Shown: positions 56,046 through 64,000, counted from the stretch's first letter. The stretch: DNA of 64,000 nucleotides from an uncultured Bacteroidota bacterium (GCA_902583445.1 CACHVZ010000005.1:30311-94310); one strand, 5' to 3'. Translations and numbers: made by a program. The notes: a model not told the origin generated them from the letters alone.

Positions 56046-57431
56046 TTAATCGTCGTTTAATTTGTGTTTTTTATTCAAGGCAAAGACATCTTCAACATTA
56101 TAGTTATCACCATGAAGAAGCTGAAGCTGTTTATCTAGAAGAGATATTTTTTTGGAGAGTTGTTCAGAAAATATAGCTTTATCAATGAAACTTGAATTAT
56201 CAGGAATTAATTCTAATACATCTGACATATAGTTTAGTACAGCAGTTATTTGATTTGGAATCCATGAAATTATTGGTGTTCCTCCAGTTGCTTTTGCATA
56301 TTTTGTATTAGCCATAATGTACTTTTGAACAAATTGCCAGTGTCCATTTCGGAAGTAATAAATTTCGTCAAGAATTTGTATTAATATACATAATCCCTCC
56401 TCATTGTTGGTTTTTTTAATAGTACTAAAAAGTCTATTTTCCTTCATCTCATCTTTTAAATCTGATAAGAAATTTTGAATACATTTCGGTCTATATGATC
56501 TTAGATCAAGAAGATATTTTGTTAAATCGTTTGAAGGGTAATAATTAATTACTCCTGTAAAAATATCAGCAGTAGGAATAATATTATCTTGAGCGCCAGT
56601 TTGACCTCTATATTGAACAGGTTCTTCAGAGACTCCCTCGTATATTACTCCATCACCAAATATCTCATCATTACCTTTAATTCCCATTATAAAAACTCTA
56701 AAGTCATTATAATGTTTCCATCTTGAAGCCTCCCACATAATCTGTCTTCTTGCATTAATACTCTTCATAGATGATAAACAATTATTTAATGATTGGTTTA
56801 CTCCATGGTTATCTTTTGCATTAATAAAGTCTAAAATACTTCCGACAAGCTGAGGAGAATACTGATTAATATCAACATGAAGCATTATAAATCCTCTTTC
56901 ATCATCCATTCCCGAAAATTTTGCAGCCATTGCTAGATTTTCCCACTCATACCCTTTAGAGTCATCAATTTTAACATAATTACCGAGAGAATAAGCATAA
57001 TGATAATCTAAAAATGGATATACATCAAGCTTTTTACTAACTAAAACAAAGGGTTCTGAAATTTGAGCAGGTAAAACTCTATGAGCTTTTCCATACTTTT
57101 TAGTTTTTTGAAAACTAAAATGAGAGGGAGCTAAAAGGTATGCACTAGCAAGAAAAGCATATGCTCTGAATAATGCTTGATTTATATATATGTCATCTTC
57201 ATGTTTTACTAAATCCTTATAATTTTTTAGTTTTTTTACTGCATCTTCAATTGCTCCTTCTATCGCTAATAGACCATCTTGACTATTACCTTTTTTTATT
57301 GGCATTTCATCAATTAGTACTTGAAGCTCACTGTATCTTTCAGGTAAAACTGCAAGTGGACTTTTTGTAGGGAGGAATCCATTTAAATGGTTTACCTCAA
57401 AAAAATTATCAGAATAACGATCTAAATTCAA
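56046..57431 (-). CDS. Indoleamine 2,3-dioxygenase-family haem enzyme
   Basis: 461 residues with hallmark IDO sequence: FRVFIMGIKGN (Phe244-Arg245), GVIYEGVSEEPVQYRGQTGA, LDLRSYRPKCIQNFL, and proximal haem ligand His364 in FRNGHWQFVQKYI, then KATGGTPIISWIPNQ. IDO opens the indole ring of tryptophan with O2 to N-formylkynurenine. Bacterial members exist, and substrate range is not certain. Cytosolic, no signal. No kynurenine formamidase or 3-HAA dioxygenase gene was found nearby; the neighbouring PLP enzyme is exported. Confidence 0.87.
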   Translation of the reverse strand: MNLDRYSDNFFEVNHLNGFLPTKSPLAVLPERYSELQVLIDEMPIKKGNSQDGLLAIEGAIEDAVKKLKNYKDLVKHEDDIYINQALFRAYAFLASAYLLAPSHFSFQKTKKYGKAHRVLPAQISEPFVLVSKKLDVYPFLDYHYAYSLGNYVKIDDSKGYEWENLAMAAKFSGMDDERGFIMLHVDINQYSPQLVGSILDFINAKDNHGVNQSLNNCLSSMKSINARRQIMWEASRWKHYNDFRVFIMGIKGNDEIFGDGVIYEGVSEEPVQYRGQTGAQDNIIPTADIFTGVINYYPSNDLTKYLLDLRSYRPKCIQNFLSDLKDEMKENRLFSTIKKTNNEEGLCILIQILDEIYYFRNGHWQFVQKYIMANTKYAKATGGTPIISWIPNQITAVLNYMSDVLELIPDNSSFIDKAIFSEQLSKKISLLDKQLQLLHGDNYNVEDVFALNKKHKLNDD

Positions 57432-57461
57432 AGCAATTGTTTAATGTAAATTTATGTAAAA

Positions 57462-57683
57462 TTAATTATCACATGCACCATTTATCCAACTATTTACCCC
57501 TTGAGATTCTGCAACACATTTATTTGAGTAAGTTACATTATCACACCCACATACTGGCATATATTCTTTGGTACATGCAATTAGCTTTATTTCTGATTTA
57601 CATGTTTCCTCTGAAGTTTTTGAACAAGCTGTAAACAGCACGAAAATCAATAAATAAAAACTAAATTCCTTTAACATTTTCAC
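57462..57683 (-). CDS. Kazal-type protease-inhibitor lipoprotein
   Basis: 73 residues. Lipobox LLIFVLFTAC gives Cys20. The mature part is one Kazal domain with six cysteines at 28, 37, 45, 47, 56 and 71: CTKEYMPVCGCDNVTYSNKC and the C-terminal GVNSWINGAC. Kazal domains inhibit serine proteases; bacterial lipoprotein forms are known in Bacteroidota. It is on the outside or periplasmic face, so defence against foreign or own secreted proteases is inferred. Divergent from the PLP gene (26 bases). Confidence 0.88.
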   Translation of the reverse strand: MKMLKEFSFYLLIFVLFTACSKTSEETCKSEIKLIACTKEYMPVCGCDNVTYSNKCVAESQGVNSWINGACDN

Positions 57684-57709
57684 TAAATTGAGGTAAAATT
57701 AAGAATAAA

Positions 57710-58966
57710 ATGGATAAGCGAAATTTTATAAAAGCACTTGGTACGTTATCTTTATCTCCTTTAATCTCAGCTTCTGAGTTATCCAAAAATAATTCTCTTA
57801 TAAAAAAATTGCCAAAAATTGACGACGATGATGAGTTATGGAAAACAGTAAGGTCTCATTACACTTTAAAGGATGACTATATAAATTTAGAAAGTGGATA
57901 TTATAATATAATTCCGGAGCCTATACTAGACCATTTTATTAAACATGTAAAGCATGTTAATATTGAAGGCTCGTATTATATGAGATATGATCTAAATAAA
58001 AATAAACAGAGAGTAACAAAAGAGCTTGCCAAACTTGTCGGGTCTACTCCTGATCAAATTGCAATAACAAGAAATGCAACTGAATCGCTTGACCTAGTAA
58101 TCTCTGGATTTCCATGGCAGCAAGCAGACGAAGCAATCTATGCAAAGCAAGATTATGGAACAATGAAAGAGATGTTTGAGCAGATATCTGATAGGTATGG
58201 CGTAATAAATAAAATAATTTCAGTGCCAAATCATCCCAAGAATGATGAAGAAATAGTATCACTCTATGAGAGTCAAATCACAAAGAAAACCAAATTGATA
58301 ATGGTATGTCATATGATAAATATTACGGGTCAGATATTACCAATTAAAAAAATATGTGAAATGGCAAATAGTCATGGAGTTGAAGTAATGGTGGATGGCG
58401 CTCACTGTTTAGGTATGTTTGACTTTTCTATTGATGATTTTAATTGTGATTACTATGGCTCTAGTCTTCATAAATGGTTAGCGACTCCACTTGGAGCTGG
58501 ATTACTTTATGTTAATAAAAATAAAACTCATGGAATCTGGCCGTTACTTGCAAACGGAAACAAGGATAAAACGGATATAAAAAGACTTAATCATATAGGT
58601 ACTCATCCGGTTCATACAGATCTTGCGATATCTAATTCTATTGATTATTTAAATTGGCTAGGTATTAAGAGAAAAGAGAAAAGAATGAGATTTTTACAAA
58701 GATATTGGTCAGATAGACTTAGGAATATTGAAAACGTAATTGTAAATACACCAGAAGATATTAATAGAAGTTGTGGTATTGGAAATGTTGGACTCACTAA
58801 CATGTCACCTTCAGAGATGGCAAGAACGTTAATGGATAAGTATAAAATATTTACAGTTGCTATTGATTATGCAAACGTTAGAGGCTGTAGAATCAGTCCA
58901 AACATTTTTACTACTACCGATGAGCTTGACAGGTTTGTATATGCCGTAAAAAAAATGGCAACATAA
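57710..58966 (+). CDS. Exported class V aminotransferase-fold PLP enzyme
   Basis: 418 residues. The N-terminus MDKRNFIKALGTLSLSPLI is Tat-like, with KR rather than RR. Fold type I motifs: TRNATESLDLVISGF, MVDGAHCLGM (Asp229, His232) and the PLP lysine Lys255 in GSSLHKWLATPLGAG. It resembles the isopenicillin-N-epimerase/cysteine-desulfurase-like group. Activity cannot be assigned; kynureninase is a member of the same fold and the IDO neighbour makes that worth testing, but this is only a guess. PLP enzymes secreted by Tat are uncommon. Confidence 0.83.
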   Translation: MDKRNFIKALGTLSLSPLISASELSKNNSLIKKLPKIDDDDELWKTVRSHYTLKDDYINLESGYYNIIPEPILDHFIKHVKHVNIEGSYYMRYDLNKNKQRVTKELAKLVGSTPDQIAITRNATESLDLVISGFPWQQADEAIYAKQDYGTMKEMFEQISDRYGVINKIISVPNHPKNDEEIVSLYESQITKKTKLIMVCHMINITGQILPIKKICEMANSHGVEVMVDGAHCLGMFDFSIDDFNCDYYGSSLHKWLATPLGAGLLYVNKNKTHGIWPLLANGNKDKTDIKRLNHIGTHPVHTDLAISNSIDYLNWLGIKRKEKRMRFLQRYWSDRLRNIENVIVNTPEDINRSCGIGNVGLTNMSPSEMARTLMDKYKIFTVAIDYANVRGCRISPNIFTTTDELDRFVYAVKKMAT

Positions 58967-59056
58967 TAATCTTTATTAAATTTGTACATCTATGATTCAA
59001 ACTTTGCTTATGGATTTTGATTGGACTACAGCATTTCTTCTAACTGTAAAGTATTC

Positions 59057-59233
59057 ATGAAAAACCTAAATTATAGTAATCTTAAAGGAAAAGTTAAAAA
59101 AGCAAATAAGAAGGAATTTTTTGCTCTTTTAGCTTTACTTTGGTGGATTCCAGGAGGTTCGATTTGGTGTACTGTAGCTATTTGGATTAGGTACTCTCTC
59201 AGTATTAAAAAATTTTTTGGTTATAAATCTTAA
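59057..59233 (+). CDS. Unknown 58-residue membrane-associated peptide
   Basis: From ATG 59057: a basic N-terminus (KGKVKKANKKEF) and a hydrophobic stretch (FALLALLWWIPGGSIWCTVAIW) with a C-terminal basic tail. One or two membrane spans. The frame also opens from TTG 59021 (70 aa). No family recognised; placed between the PLP enzyme and DUF5916. Confidence 0.45.
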   Translation: MKNLNYSNLKGKVKKANKKEFFALLALLWWIPGGSIWCTVAIWIRYSLSIKKFFGYKS

Positions 59234-59274
59234 TTTATTTAAACTTTTCCAATTAATAAGTATCTAAATAATCT

Positions 59275-61503
59275 ATGTATAAACTACTTAACATCTTATT
59301 TCTTTTTATTTTAACTCAATCTTATTCTCAAAAAACTATAAATAACTTGGTTAAAATTGATAACTCGGCTATTAATTTTGATGGAGTTGTTTCAGAGGAA
59401 GAAATAAAAAATGCTTCTATTATAGATCTTAAATATGAAACTTCACCTGGTTACAATATTCAAGTCAAAAGATCTACTATTGCATATATAAGTTATACTG
59501 AAAACTATTTGTATGTTGGTATAAAAGCCCAAAGAGACCAGGTTATATCAAACATTATTAATAGAGATGATTGGGCTATTTATAATGGTGATATTATTTC
59601 AGTTGAATTAGACACATATGGTGATGCAAGAAATCAAATTATTCTTGTTGCCAATCCTAGTGGAAGCCTTCTTGATGCAATTAGACTTGATGGAAGAGGT
59701 TATTCAGGATCTGAATTCAACTTAAAAAAAAGTGCAAATTTTGATTTTAATGCTATCGGAAGTATTAATGATTATGGCTTTGATTTAGAGTTTATGATAC
59801 CTTTCTCAGAGATTCCATTCCCTAATAAAAATGATCAAAAATGGAATATTAACATCAAATCAAGAAATTTTGAAGAAAGAGTTGCTGTAACCTCGAGTTC
59901 AAGTAAAGCAAATAGAGATGCAACATGTCAACTATGTCTTATGGATAATGAAATAATACTAAAGGACATTTTAATAGAGAAAAAAATTGAACTATTACCA
60001 TATGTAAGCGCTACTCTTTCAGGTGAAAGAAATAATTATTCTGACAATCTAGAATTCAAAAATAATAACTTTAATTACGGACTAGGCATTAACTTTGACA
60101 TCAATAAAAATTTATCTATTGAAGCAACGATTAATCCTGATTTCTCTCAGGTAGAATCTGATGTAACTAAAATTGATATTAATTCTCCAACAGCTATCAA
60201 TTATCCTGAGCAAAGACCTTTTTTTAACAAAGGGGTTGATGCCTTAGACTTTGAAATTAATGTTTTTAACTCTAGATCTATAAATGACCCCTCTTTTGCT
60301 TCAAAAATATTAAATCAAGGAAGGAAATCTAGGATATACTTCCTAACCGCAATTGATAACGAGACTCCATATCTTGCCCCATCTGAGTTTGAATCTTTTC
60401 AAGCGCTCGGTAGAAAAAGTTTTAATAATATTTTTAGATATCAAAACTTTATAGATGAAAAAACTCAATTTGGCCTTATTTCATTAAATAGAATTTATGA
60501 TGGCGGAGGATATGGTAATACTTTTGGTGCAGATGCACTTTTTAATTTTGCAGATGTTTGGAAATTTTCAATTGAAGGGTTTATAAATTACAATAAAGAA
60601 CCAGTTGCAAACTGGATTGATTCTGACAAAAGATTCGGAGACTATTCTTTCAATCTTGATGGAGAGACTTTTAACGGTTATTCTTTTTTTAGTGAAATTA
60701 GAAGAGAGACAGAAACGTGGAGATCTTTCATTCAATATAAGGTACTGTCTGATGATTTTAGATCAGACATAGGTTTTATAACTAAAAATGATATTAAGCA
60801 ATATGATATTTGGCATAGTTTCTATCAATATCCAAATAAAAAATATCTTCAGAACTATAGAATTTCATTCAGGCATGAACAAACTTACAACCACTCTGAT
60901 ATTTTAAGAAGATCGTCTTCACAACTTTACCTATCTTTTCTAACATTTGGTGACACAAATGTATTTTACAATTATGAATATAATTGGAAAAAGTCTCATC
61001 TTAATACTGAATTTCAAGACTTTATAAATCACTTGTTAAGAGTTCGTGGAAAGCCATTAAGTTTTCTGGACTTTAATTTTTCATACAAGTTCGGAAAAGA
61101 TATTGCATACAAAGAAGTAATACCTCAACTTGGATATGAAACAAATATAAATTTTGATATTGAGTTTGCCCTAAGCAATAACTTGAGAGTAAAGCCAATT
61201 ATAAGTTATCAAGACATAAAAAAAACTAATTCAGGTGGATACTTCTTTAAGGGGTATATAGGGAGATTGGATATTAGATATCAATTTAATAATAATTTTG
61301 ATATAAGAATCATATCTGAATATAATGATTTCTCAGAACAGTTTTTCTTTCAACCCCTTATTTCATGGAAGCCTAATCCTGATACAATCTTCTATTTAGG
61401 TGGAAACCAAAATTACACTGAAGAGTTTCAAAACTATAACTCTCCAAATTTTAGAATGAATCAAACACAGCTTTTTCTAAAGTTTCAATATTTAATAAAA
61501 TAA
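59275..61503 (+). CDS. DUF5916 outer-membrane protein (paralogue B)
   Basis: 742 residues with a signal peptide (to about SYSQ). Same architecture as the gene at 53714: CBM9/DOMON-like N-terminal domain, CxxC (TCQLCL), TINPDFSQVESDVTKIDIN, EQRPFFNKGVDALDF, EPVANWIDSDKRF. The two are clearly paralogues in opposite orientation, about 3.3 kb apart. Function unknown. Intervening genes are not duplicated. Confidence 0.87.
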   Translation: MYKLLNILFLFILTQSYSQKTINNLVKIDNSAINFDGVVSEEEIKNASIIDLKYETSPGYNIQVKRSTIAYISYTENYLYVGIKAQRDQVISNIINRDDWAIYNGDIISVELDTYGDARNQIILVANPSGSLLDAIRLDGRGYSGSEFNLKKSANFDFNAIGSINDYGFDLEFMIPFSEIPFPNKNDQKWNINIKSRNFEERVAVTSSSSKANRDATCQLCLMDNEIILKDILIEKKIELLPYVSATLSGERNNYSDNLEFKNNNFNYGLGINFDINKNLSIEATINPDFSQVESDVTKIDINSPTAINYPEQRPFFNKGVDALDFEINVFNSRSINDPSFASKILNQGRKSRIYFLTAIDNETPYLAPSEFESFQALGRKSFNNIFRYQNFIDEKTQFGLISLNRIYDGGGYGNTFGADALFNFADVWKFSIEGFINYNKEPVANWIDSDKRFGDYSFNLDGETFNGYSFFSEIRRETETWRSFIQYKVLSDDFRSDIGFITKNDIKQYDIWHSFYQYPNKKYLQNYRISFRHEQTYNHSDILRRSSSQLYLSFLTFGDTNVFYNYEYNWKKSHLNTEFQDFINHLLRVRGKPLSFLDFNFSYKFGKDIAYKEVIPQLGYETNINFDIEFALSNNLRVKPIISYQDIKKTNSGGYFFKGYIGRLDIRYQFNNNFDIRIISEYNDFSEQFFFQPLISWKPNPDTIFYLGGNQNYTEEFQNYNSPNFRMNQTQLFLKFQYLIK

Positions 61504-61595
61504 AGACTAAACTCTTTAAATTCCTAAACCTAAATTTTTTTCTAAATACCTTTATAATTAATAATTTTTATTATTTTAGAAGTAACTATTAACCA

Positions 61596-61796
61596 ATGGC
61601 AATTAATTCAAAAAGTATTTTTTTAAGACGTGTACAAGAAGCATTTCTATTAAAAAAAATTACAAAAAGAACAGCTACACATTTTAAGTCTGTATATAAT
61701 AAATTTGATTTAAAGAAAAAATCTGAAGCAGACGAAAAAGCTGATGAACTCCTTTCAGAATTGATTTCAGAATCAGTTATTAACCAAAGAAGATAG
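61596..61796 (+). CDS. Unknown 66-residue basic protein
   Basis: Starts MAINSKSIFLRRVQEAFLLKK; charged, helical by composition, ends ESVINQRR. No family recognised. It ends 1 base before the convergent RidA stop; the clean ATG and a tight 3' junction support coding. Confidence 0.5.
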   Translation: MAINSKSIFLRRVQEAFLLKKITKRTATHFKSVYNKFDLKKKSEADEKADELLSELISESVINQRR

Positions 61797-62264
61797 CTAT
61801 CTTATTGCCCAACATTCAATTTCAATCTTAGCTCCAAGTGCAAGTCCAGATCCTGCAAAAGCACTTCTTGCTGGTCTTTTATCCATAGCAAAGAATTTTT
61901 TGTACTCCTCACTCATTTCTGCCCATTCTGAAATATCCAAGAGCATGCAAGTACATTTGAAAACTTTATCCATTGAGCTTCCAAGTGCAACTAATATTCT
62001 CTCAATATTTTTCATTGTTTGCTTAGTCTCTTCTTTGATACCCCCAGGGACAACCTTTGTATTTCCTGGCAAATTGCCCACTTGACCTGCTACATAGATT
62101 ACATTATTTACAATTGTTGCATCAGAGAATGGAAAATCTAGCTCTTTTGTGTTGTCAGAAGTATAGTAATCTATTTCTGTTTCAAGAGTAGTGTAGGTGT
62201 TTTGTGTTTTTGTACTTACACATGATGTAAATAAAAATAAAATAGCAATAATATTTTTTTTCAT
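61797..62264 (-). CDS. RidA-family protein with lipoprotein signal
   Basis: 155 residues. Lipobox LFTSC makes Cys15 the lipid site, then a linker to about 40. The RidA domain contains IYVAGQVG, SMDKVFKCTCMLLDISEW, and the active-site Arg133 in RPARSAFAGSGL with Glu150 in EIECWAI. RidA deaminates reactive enamine/imine intermediates from PLP enzymes in the cytosol; an exported one is unusual, and the nearby exported PLP enzyme makes a shared location interesting. Confidence 0.88.
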   Translation of the reverse strand: MKKNIIAILFLFTSCVSTKTQNTYTTLETEIDYYTSDNTKELDFPFSDATIVNNVIYVAGQVGNLPGNTKVVPGGIKEETKQTMKNIERILVALGSSMDKVFKCTCMLLDISEWAEMSEEYKKFFAMDKRPARSAFAGSGLALGAKIEIECWAIR

Positions 62265-62340
62265 TAGTTTATATTTTGAGAAGTAAAGGTTACACTTTTT
62301 TCTTAAAATTGCTAATTTTTATATATTTCTAATTGTACTT

Positions 62341-62365
62341 ATTATTGTATTATTAATACAATAAT
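62341..62365. repeat. Perfect 12-bp inverted repeat in the divergent ridA/NTF2 region
   Basis: ATTATTGTATTA (62341-62352), one T, TAATACAATAAT (62354-62365). The 277-base gap 62265-62541 is otherwise very AT-rich with no gene seen. Could be an operator or a cruciform; the one-base spacer makes a hairpin terminator unlikely. Confidence 0.55.
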
Positions 62366-62516
62366 AAAATATATAAAGTATATAATTTATAGATTAAAAT
62401 AAAATATTGATGTTTTAGATTGAATATTATGACATTTTAAATCATAAAATATATTTATACTAATATTAAAATAATACACTATAAAAATGATACATATTTT
62501 ATATAATATTAAATTA

Positions 62517-62524
62517 TATCTTTG
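62517..62524 (+). promoter_or_regulatory. -7 box candidate for the NTF2-like lipoprotein
   Basis: TATCTTTG matches TANNTTTG, 18 bases before ATG 62542. No -33 match. Confidence 0.4.
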
Positions 62525-62541
62525 AGGTTTAAATAATTACA

Positions 62542-62880
62542 ATGAAAAATTCAATATTAATTATGTTTACAATAACTCTTTTATTGAGTTCTTGTGACAC
62601 AAACAATCCAGACAAAACTATAGGGTTTGTTACTGGGGATAACGCAGAACTTCAATGGCATCTTGGAACTCAGGAGGCTATTGATGTTGTAACTACTGTT
62701 GATGAATTGTGGACTAACCAGGATTATGAAGCCATGAGATCTTTTTTTGCTGATAGCGTAAAGGTTTGGAGACCAAATGGAAATTATACCGATACATTTG
62801 ATTCTTTTATAGAATCTCTTAACGATGGCTCAAATGTAACCTGGTCTTACAATTATGCTTTTTCTAATTCTAAATCCTGA
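62542..62880 (+). pseudogene. NTF2/SnoaL-like lipoprotein, 3'-truncated
   Basis: 112 residues with lipobox LLLSSC (Cys18) and the start of an NTF2-like fold: VTTVDELWTNQDYEAMRSFFADSVKVW, then FDSFIESLNDGSNVTWSY. Related lipoproteins run about 150 residues and include a second sheet that is missing; the frame stops at 62878-62880 after SNSKS, with no continuation in the same frame. The next ORF overlaps by 26 bases in another frame and does not read as the missing half. A deletion/recombination joint near 62860-62880 is the simplest view. Confidence 0.65.
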
Positions 62881-63094
62881 TTTCTATTCTGAATATGAAG
62901 AAGATAATGTTTATCAAGAACCATTTGATGGATACAGAGCTAATGCAAACTATAAAGGATATAAAATTTTTCATCCCACTTTAAAGAAGTATGTTCCTGT
63001 TGAGATGCATTGTGAAGCTGATTGGTGTGATGAAGAACTTTATATTAAATCTGAGTTATCTGTTAAAGATTATATTTCAAGACTTAAACTATGA
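62855..63094 (+). CDS. Unknown acidic protein, possibly missing its 5' part
   Basis: 79 residues, MLFLILNPDFYSEYEEDN at the start, then FDGYRANANYKGYKIFHPT and MHCEADWCDEELYIKSEL. No family recognised. The stop overlaps the next ATG as ATGA, so it is coupled to the following gene. The frame is closed upstream by a TAA at 62837-62839. It may be a fused fragment of an older gene. Confidence 0.5.
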   Translation: MLFLILNPDFYSEYEEDNVYQEPFDGYRANANYKGYKIFHPTLKKYVPVEMHCEADWCDEELYIKSELSVKDYISRLKL

Positions 63095-64000
63095 AACTTC
63101 ATCCAAACTATATAAAAGTATTAGAGGATCACTATAAAGATTTTAGCTATAGTGAAACTATTGAAATGATCAAAAAGAATAGACTATACGTAGCAGCCAA
63201 CTCTAAATATACTATTCAATCACTTCCTAAGGATAGGGTTTGGGCAGAGGATATAAATACGGAAAATTTCAAAGATGCTGATGAAGCTATGGGTTATATT
63301 GAGTTTCTAACTGATAAAGAACTTCATAATTACAGTAGCTACTCCGGTGATAGTGAATATGGAATGTGGGTTAGTTCAAAAAAAGCAAAATTAATTAAGG
63401 ATAAATGGGAAGATGAACAATGGTGGGAAGATAATCACAATGATAGTAAAGAAATAAATGACATTGAAGATGAGTTTAATGAAAGTAAAGGTGAAGAATT
63501 TAATGGTATAATTTATAATCATTTAATTGATTTTACATATTTAACAGACAATGAAGGGGCTGGTAAATTAATAACTGATTCTCTGAAAGATAAGAGTGAA
63601 TTTGAAGAACAACTAAGAAATAAAGAGGTTGTAATTGACGAACATTATGAAGATGCACAATATAGAAATGCATCTTCTGATATTAGAATTTATTATTTTG
63701 ATTTAATATTTAAAGAAAAACAACATTTAGAAATTATAACTTTTATAAAAGACTATGAAGGTTATGGAGATCTTAGTGATGGCACTCTTGAGCTTGAGGG
63801 ACTCTTTGATGGGTATGATATTATGAAAAACACTCTAACAAGGGATGTTAAATTTTTAAACCCCATTAATGGGAAATGGGAAAACTTTCTTCTTGAATAT
63901 GATAATGATAGTGGTGTTAGTGACTCCATAAACTATAATTACACTCATCATTTAAGTGATGATAATTTTGACTTTTCTAAAGATTTCCCAGAGGAAGATA
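63091..64000 (+). CDS. Unknown large acidic protein, runs off the window
   Basis: ATG at 63091 and no stop to 64000 (303 codons and still open). Begins MKLHPNYIKVLEDHYKDFSY; rich in Asp, Glu, Asn and Lys, with DKWEDEQWWEDNHNDSKE in the middle and IRIYYFDLIFKEKQHLEIIT. No signal peptide, no known motif. It is coupled (ATGA) to the preceding 79-residue ORF. Overall acidic and low in known motifs, unlike the housekeeping genes before it. Confidence 0.65.
   Translation, partial: MKLHPNYIKVLEDHYKDFSYSETIEMIKKNRLYVAANSKYTIQSLPKDRVWAEDINTENFKDADEAMGYIEFLTDKELHNYSSYSGDSEYGMWVSSKKAKLIKDKWEDEQWWEDNHNDSKEINDIEDEFNESKGEEFNGIIYNHLIDFTYLTDNEGAGKLITDSLKDKSEFEEQLRNKEVVIDEHYEDAQYRNASSDIRIYYFDLIFKEKQHLEIITFIKDYEGYGDLSDGTLELEGLFDGYDIMKNTLTRDVKFLNPINGKWENFLLEYDNDSGVSDSINYNYTHHLSDDNFDFSKDFPEED

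Overview
The window is very AT-rich (about 30% GC by eye) and looks like chromosomal DNA of a marine-type Flavobacteriia (Bacteroidota). The main signs are: a gldE-type gene after mutY-ssb; an atpD-atpC pair separated from the rest of the ATP synthase operon, with a very short epsilon subunit; three TonB-dependent receptors with Bacteroidota-style signals; DUF4270 and DUF5916 proteins; an HMG-CoA synthase (mevalonate route); a TraR/DksA-like protein without zinc cysteines; a 29-residue basic peptide between HU and RNase G; and several sequences matching the Bacteroidota -7 box TANNTTTG. Shine-Dalgarno sequences are mostly absent and GTG/TTG starts are common.

Layout: 0-7 kb has lipid and central genes: fabH-accB-accC, convergent asd-tdk, then an unknown small gene with rsmI and recJ. 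7-20 kb has a TonB receptor, the uvrC-DUF3108-M23 peptidase-pgi operon, 5-formyl-THF cyclo-ligase, lspA, a DksA-like gene and ileS. 20-29 kb has a probable haem-type TonB receptor, recO, gdhA, a flippase-like membrane protein and panC, with a divergent degenerate starch-synthase-like gene and a DUF4270 lipoprotein. 29-38 kb has HMG-CoA synthase-etfB-etfA, a third TonB receptor, an acyl-CoA synthetase and a MaoC hydratase. 38-46 kb has atpD-atpC, recX, rng, the small basic peptide, HU, mutY, ssb, gldE and an EamA transporter. 46-53 kb has a paired M16 peptidase operon, tesB, a lipoprotein nuclease, a SET-domain protein, a small lipoprotein and a retropepsin-RimK fusion.

From about 53.7 kb the content is more accessory. 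Two DUF5916 outer-membrane paralogues lie in opposite orientation around an indoleamine-2,3-dioxygenase-family haem enzyme, a Kazal-type inhibitor lipoprotein and a Tat-type exported class V PLP enzyme. A predicted lipoprotein RidA follows. The right end has an AT-rich divergent region with a 12-bp perfect inverted repeat, a truncated NTF2/SnoaL-like lipoprotein gene, and two unknown translationally coupled genes, the last running off the window.

The most striking single observation is an in-frame TAA in ssb. It cuts the protein just before an otherwise intact acidic tail ending DDLPF. The isoleucyl-tRNA synthetase has GIHH in place of the class I HxGH signature. No CRISPR array, rRNA, tRNA, transposase or prophage was seen, and no gene-free stretch exceeds 300 bases; the longest is about 277 bases at 62265-62541.
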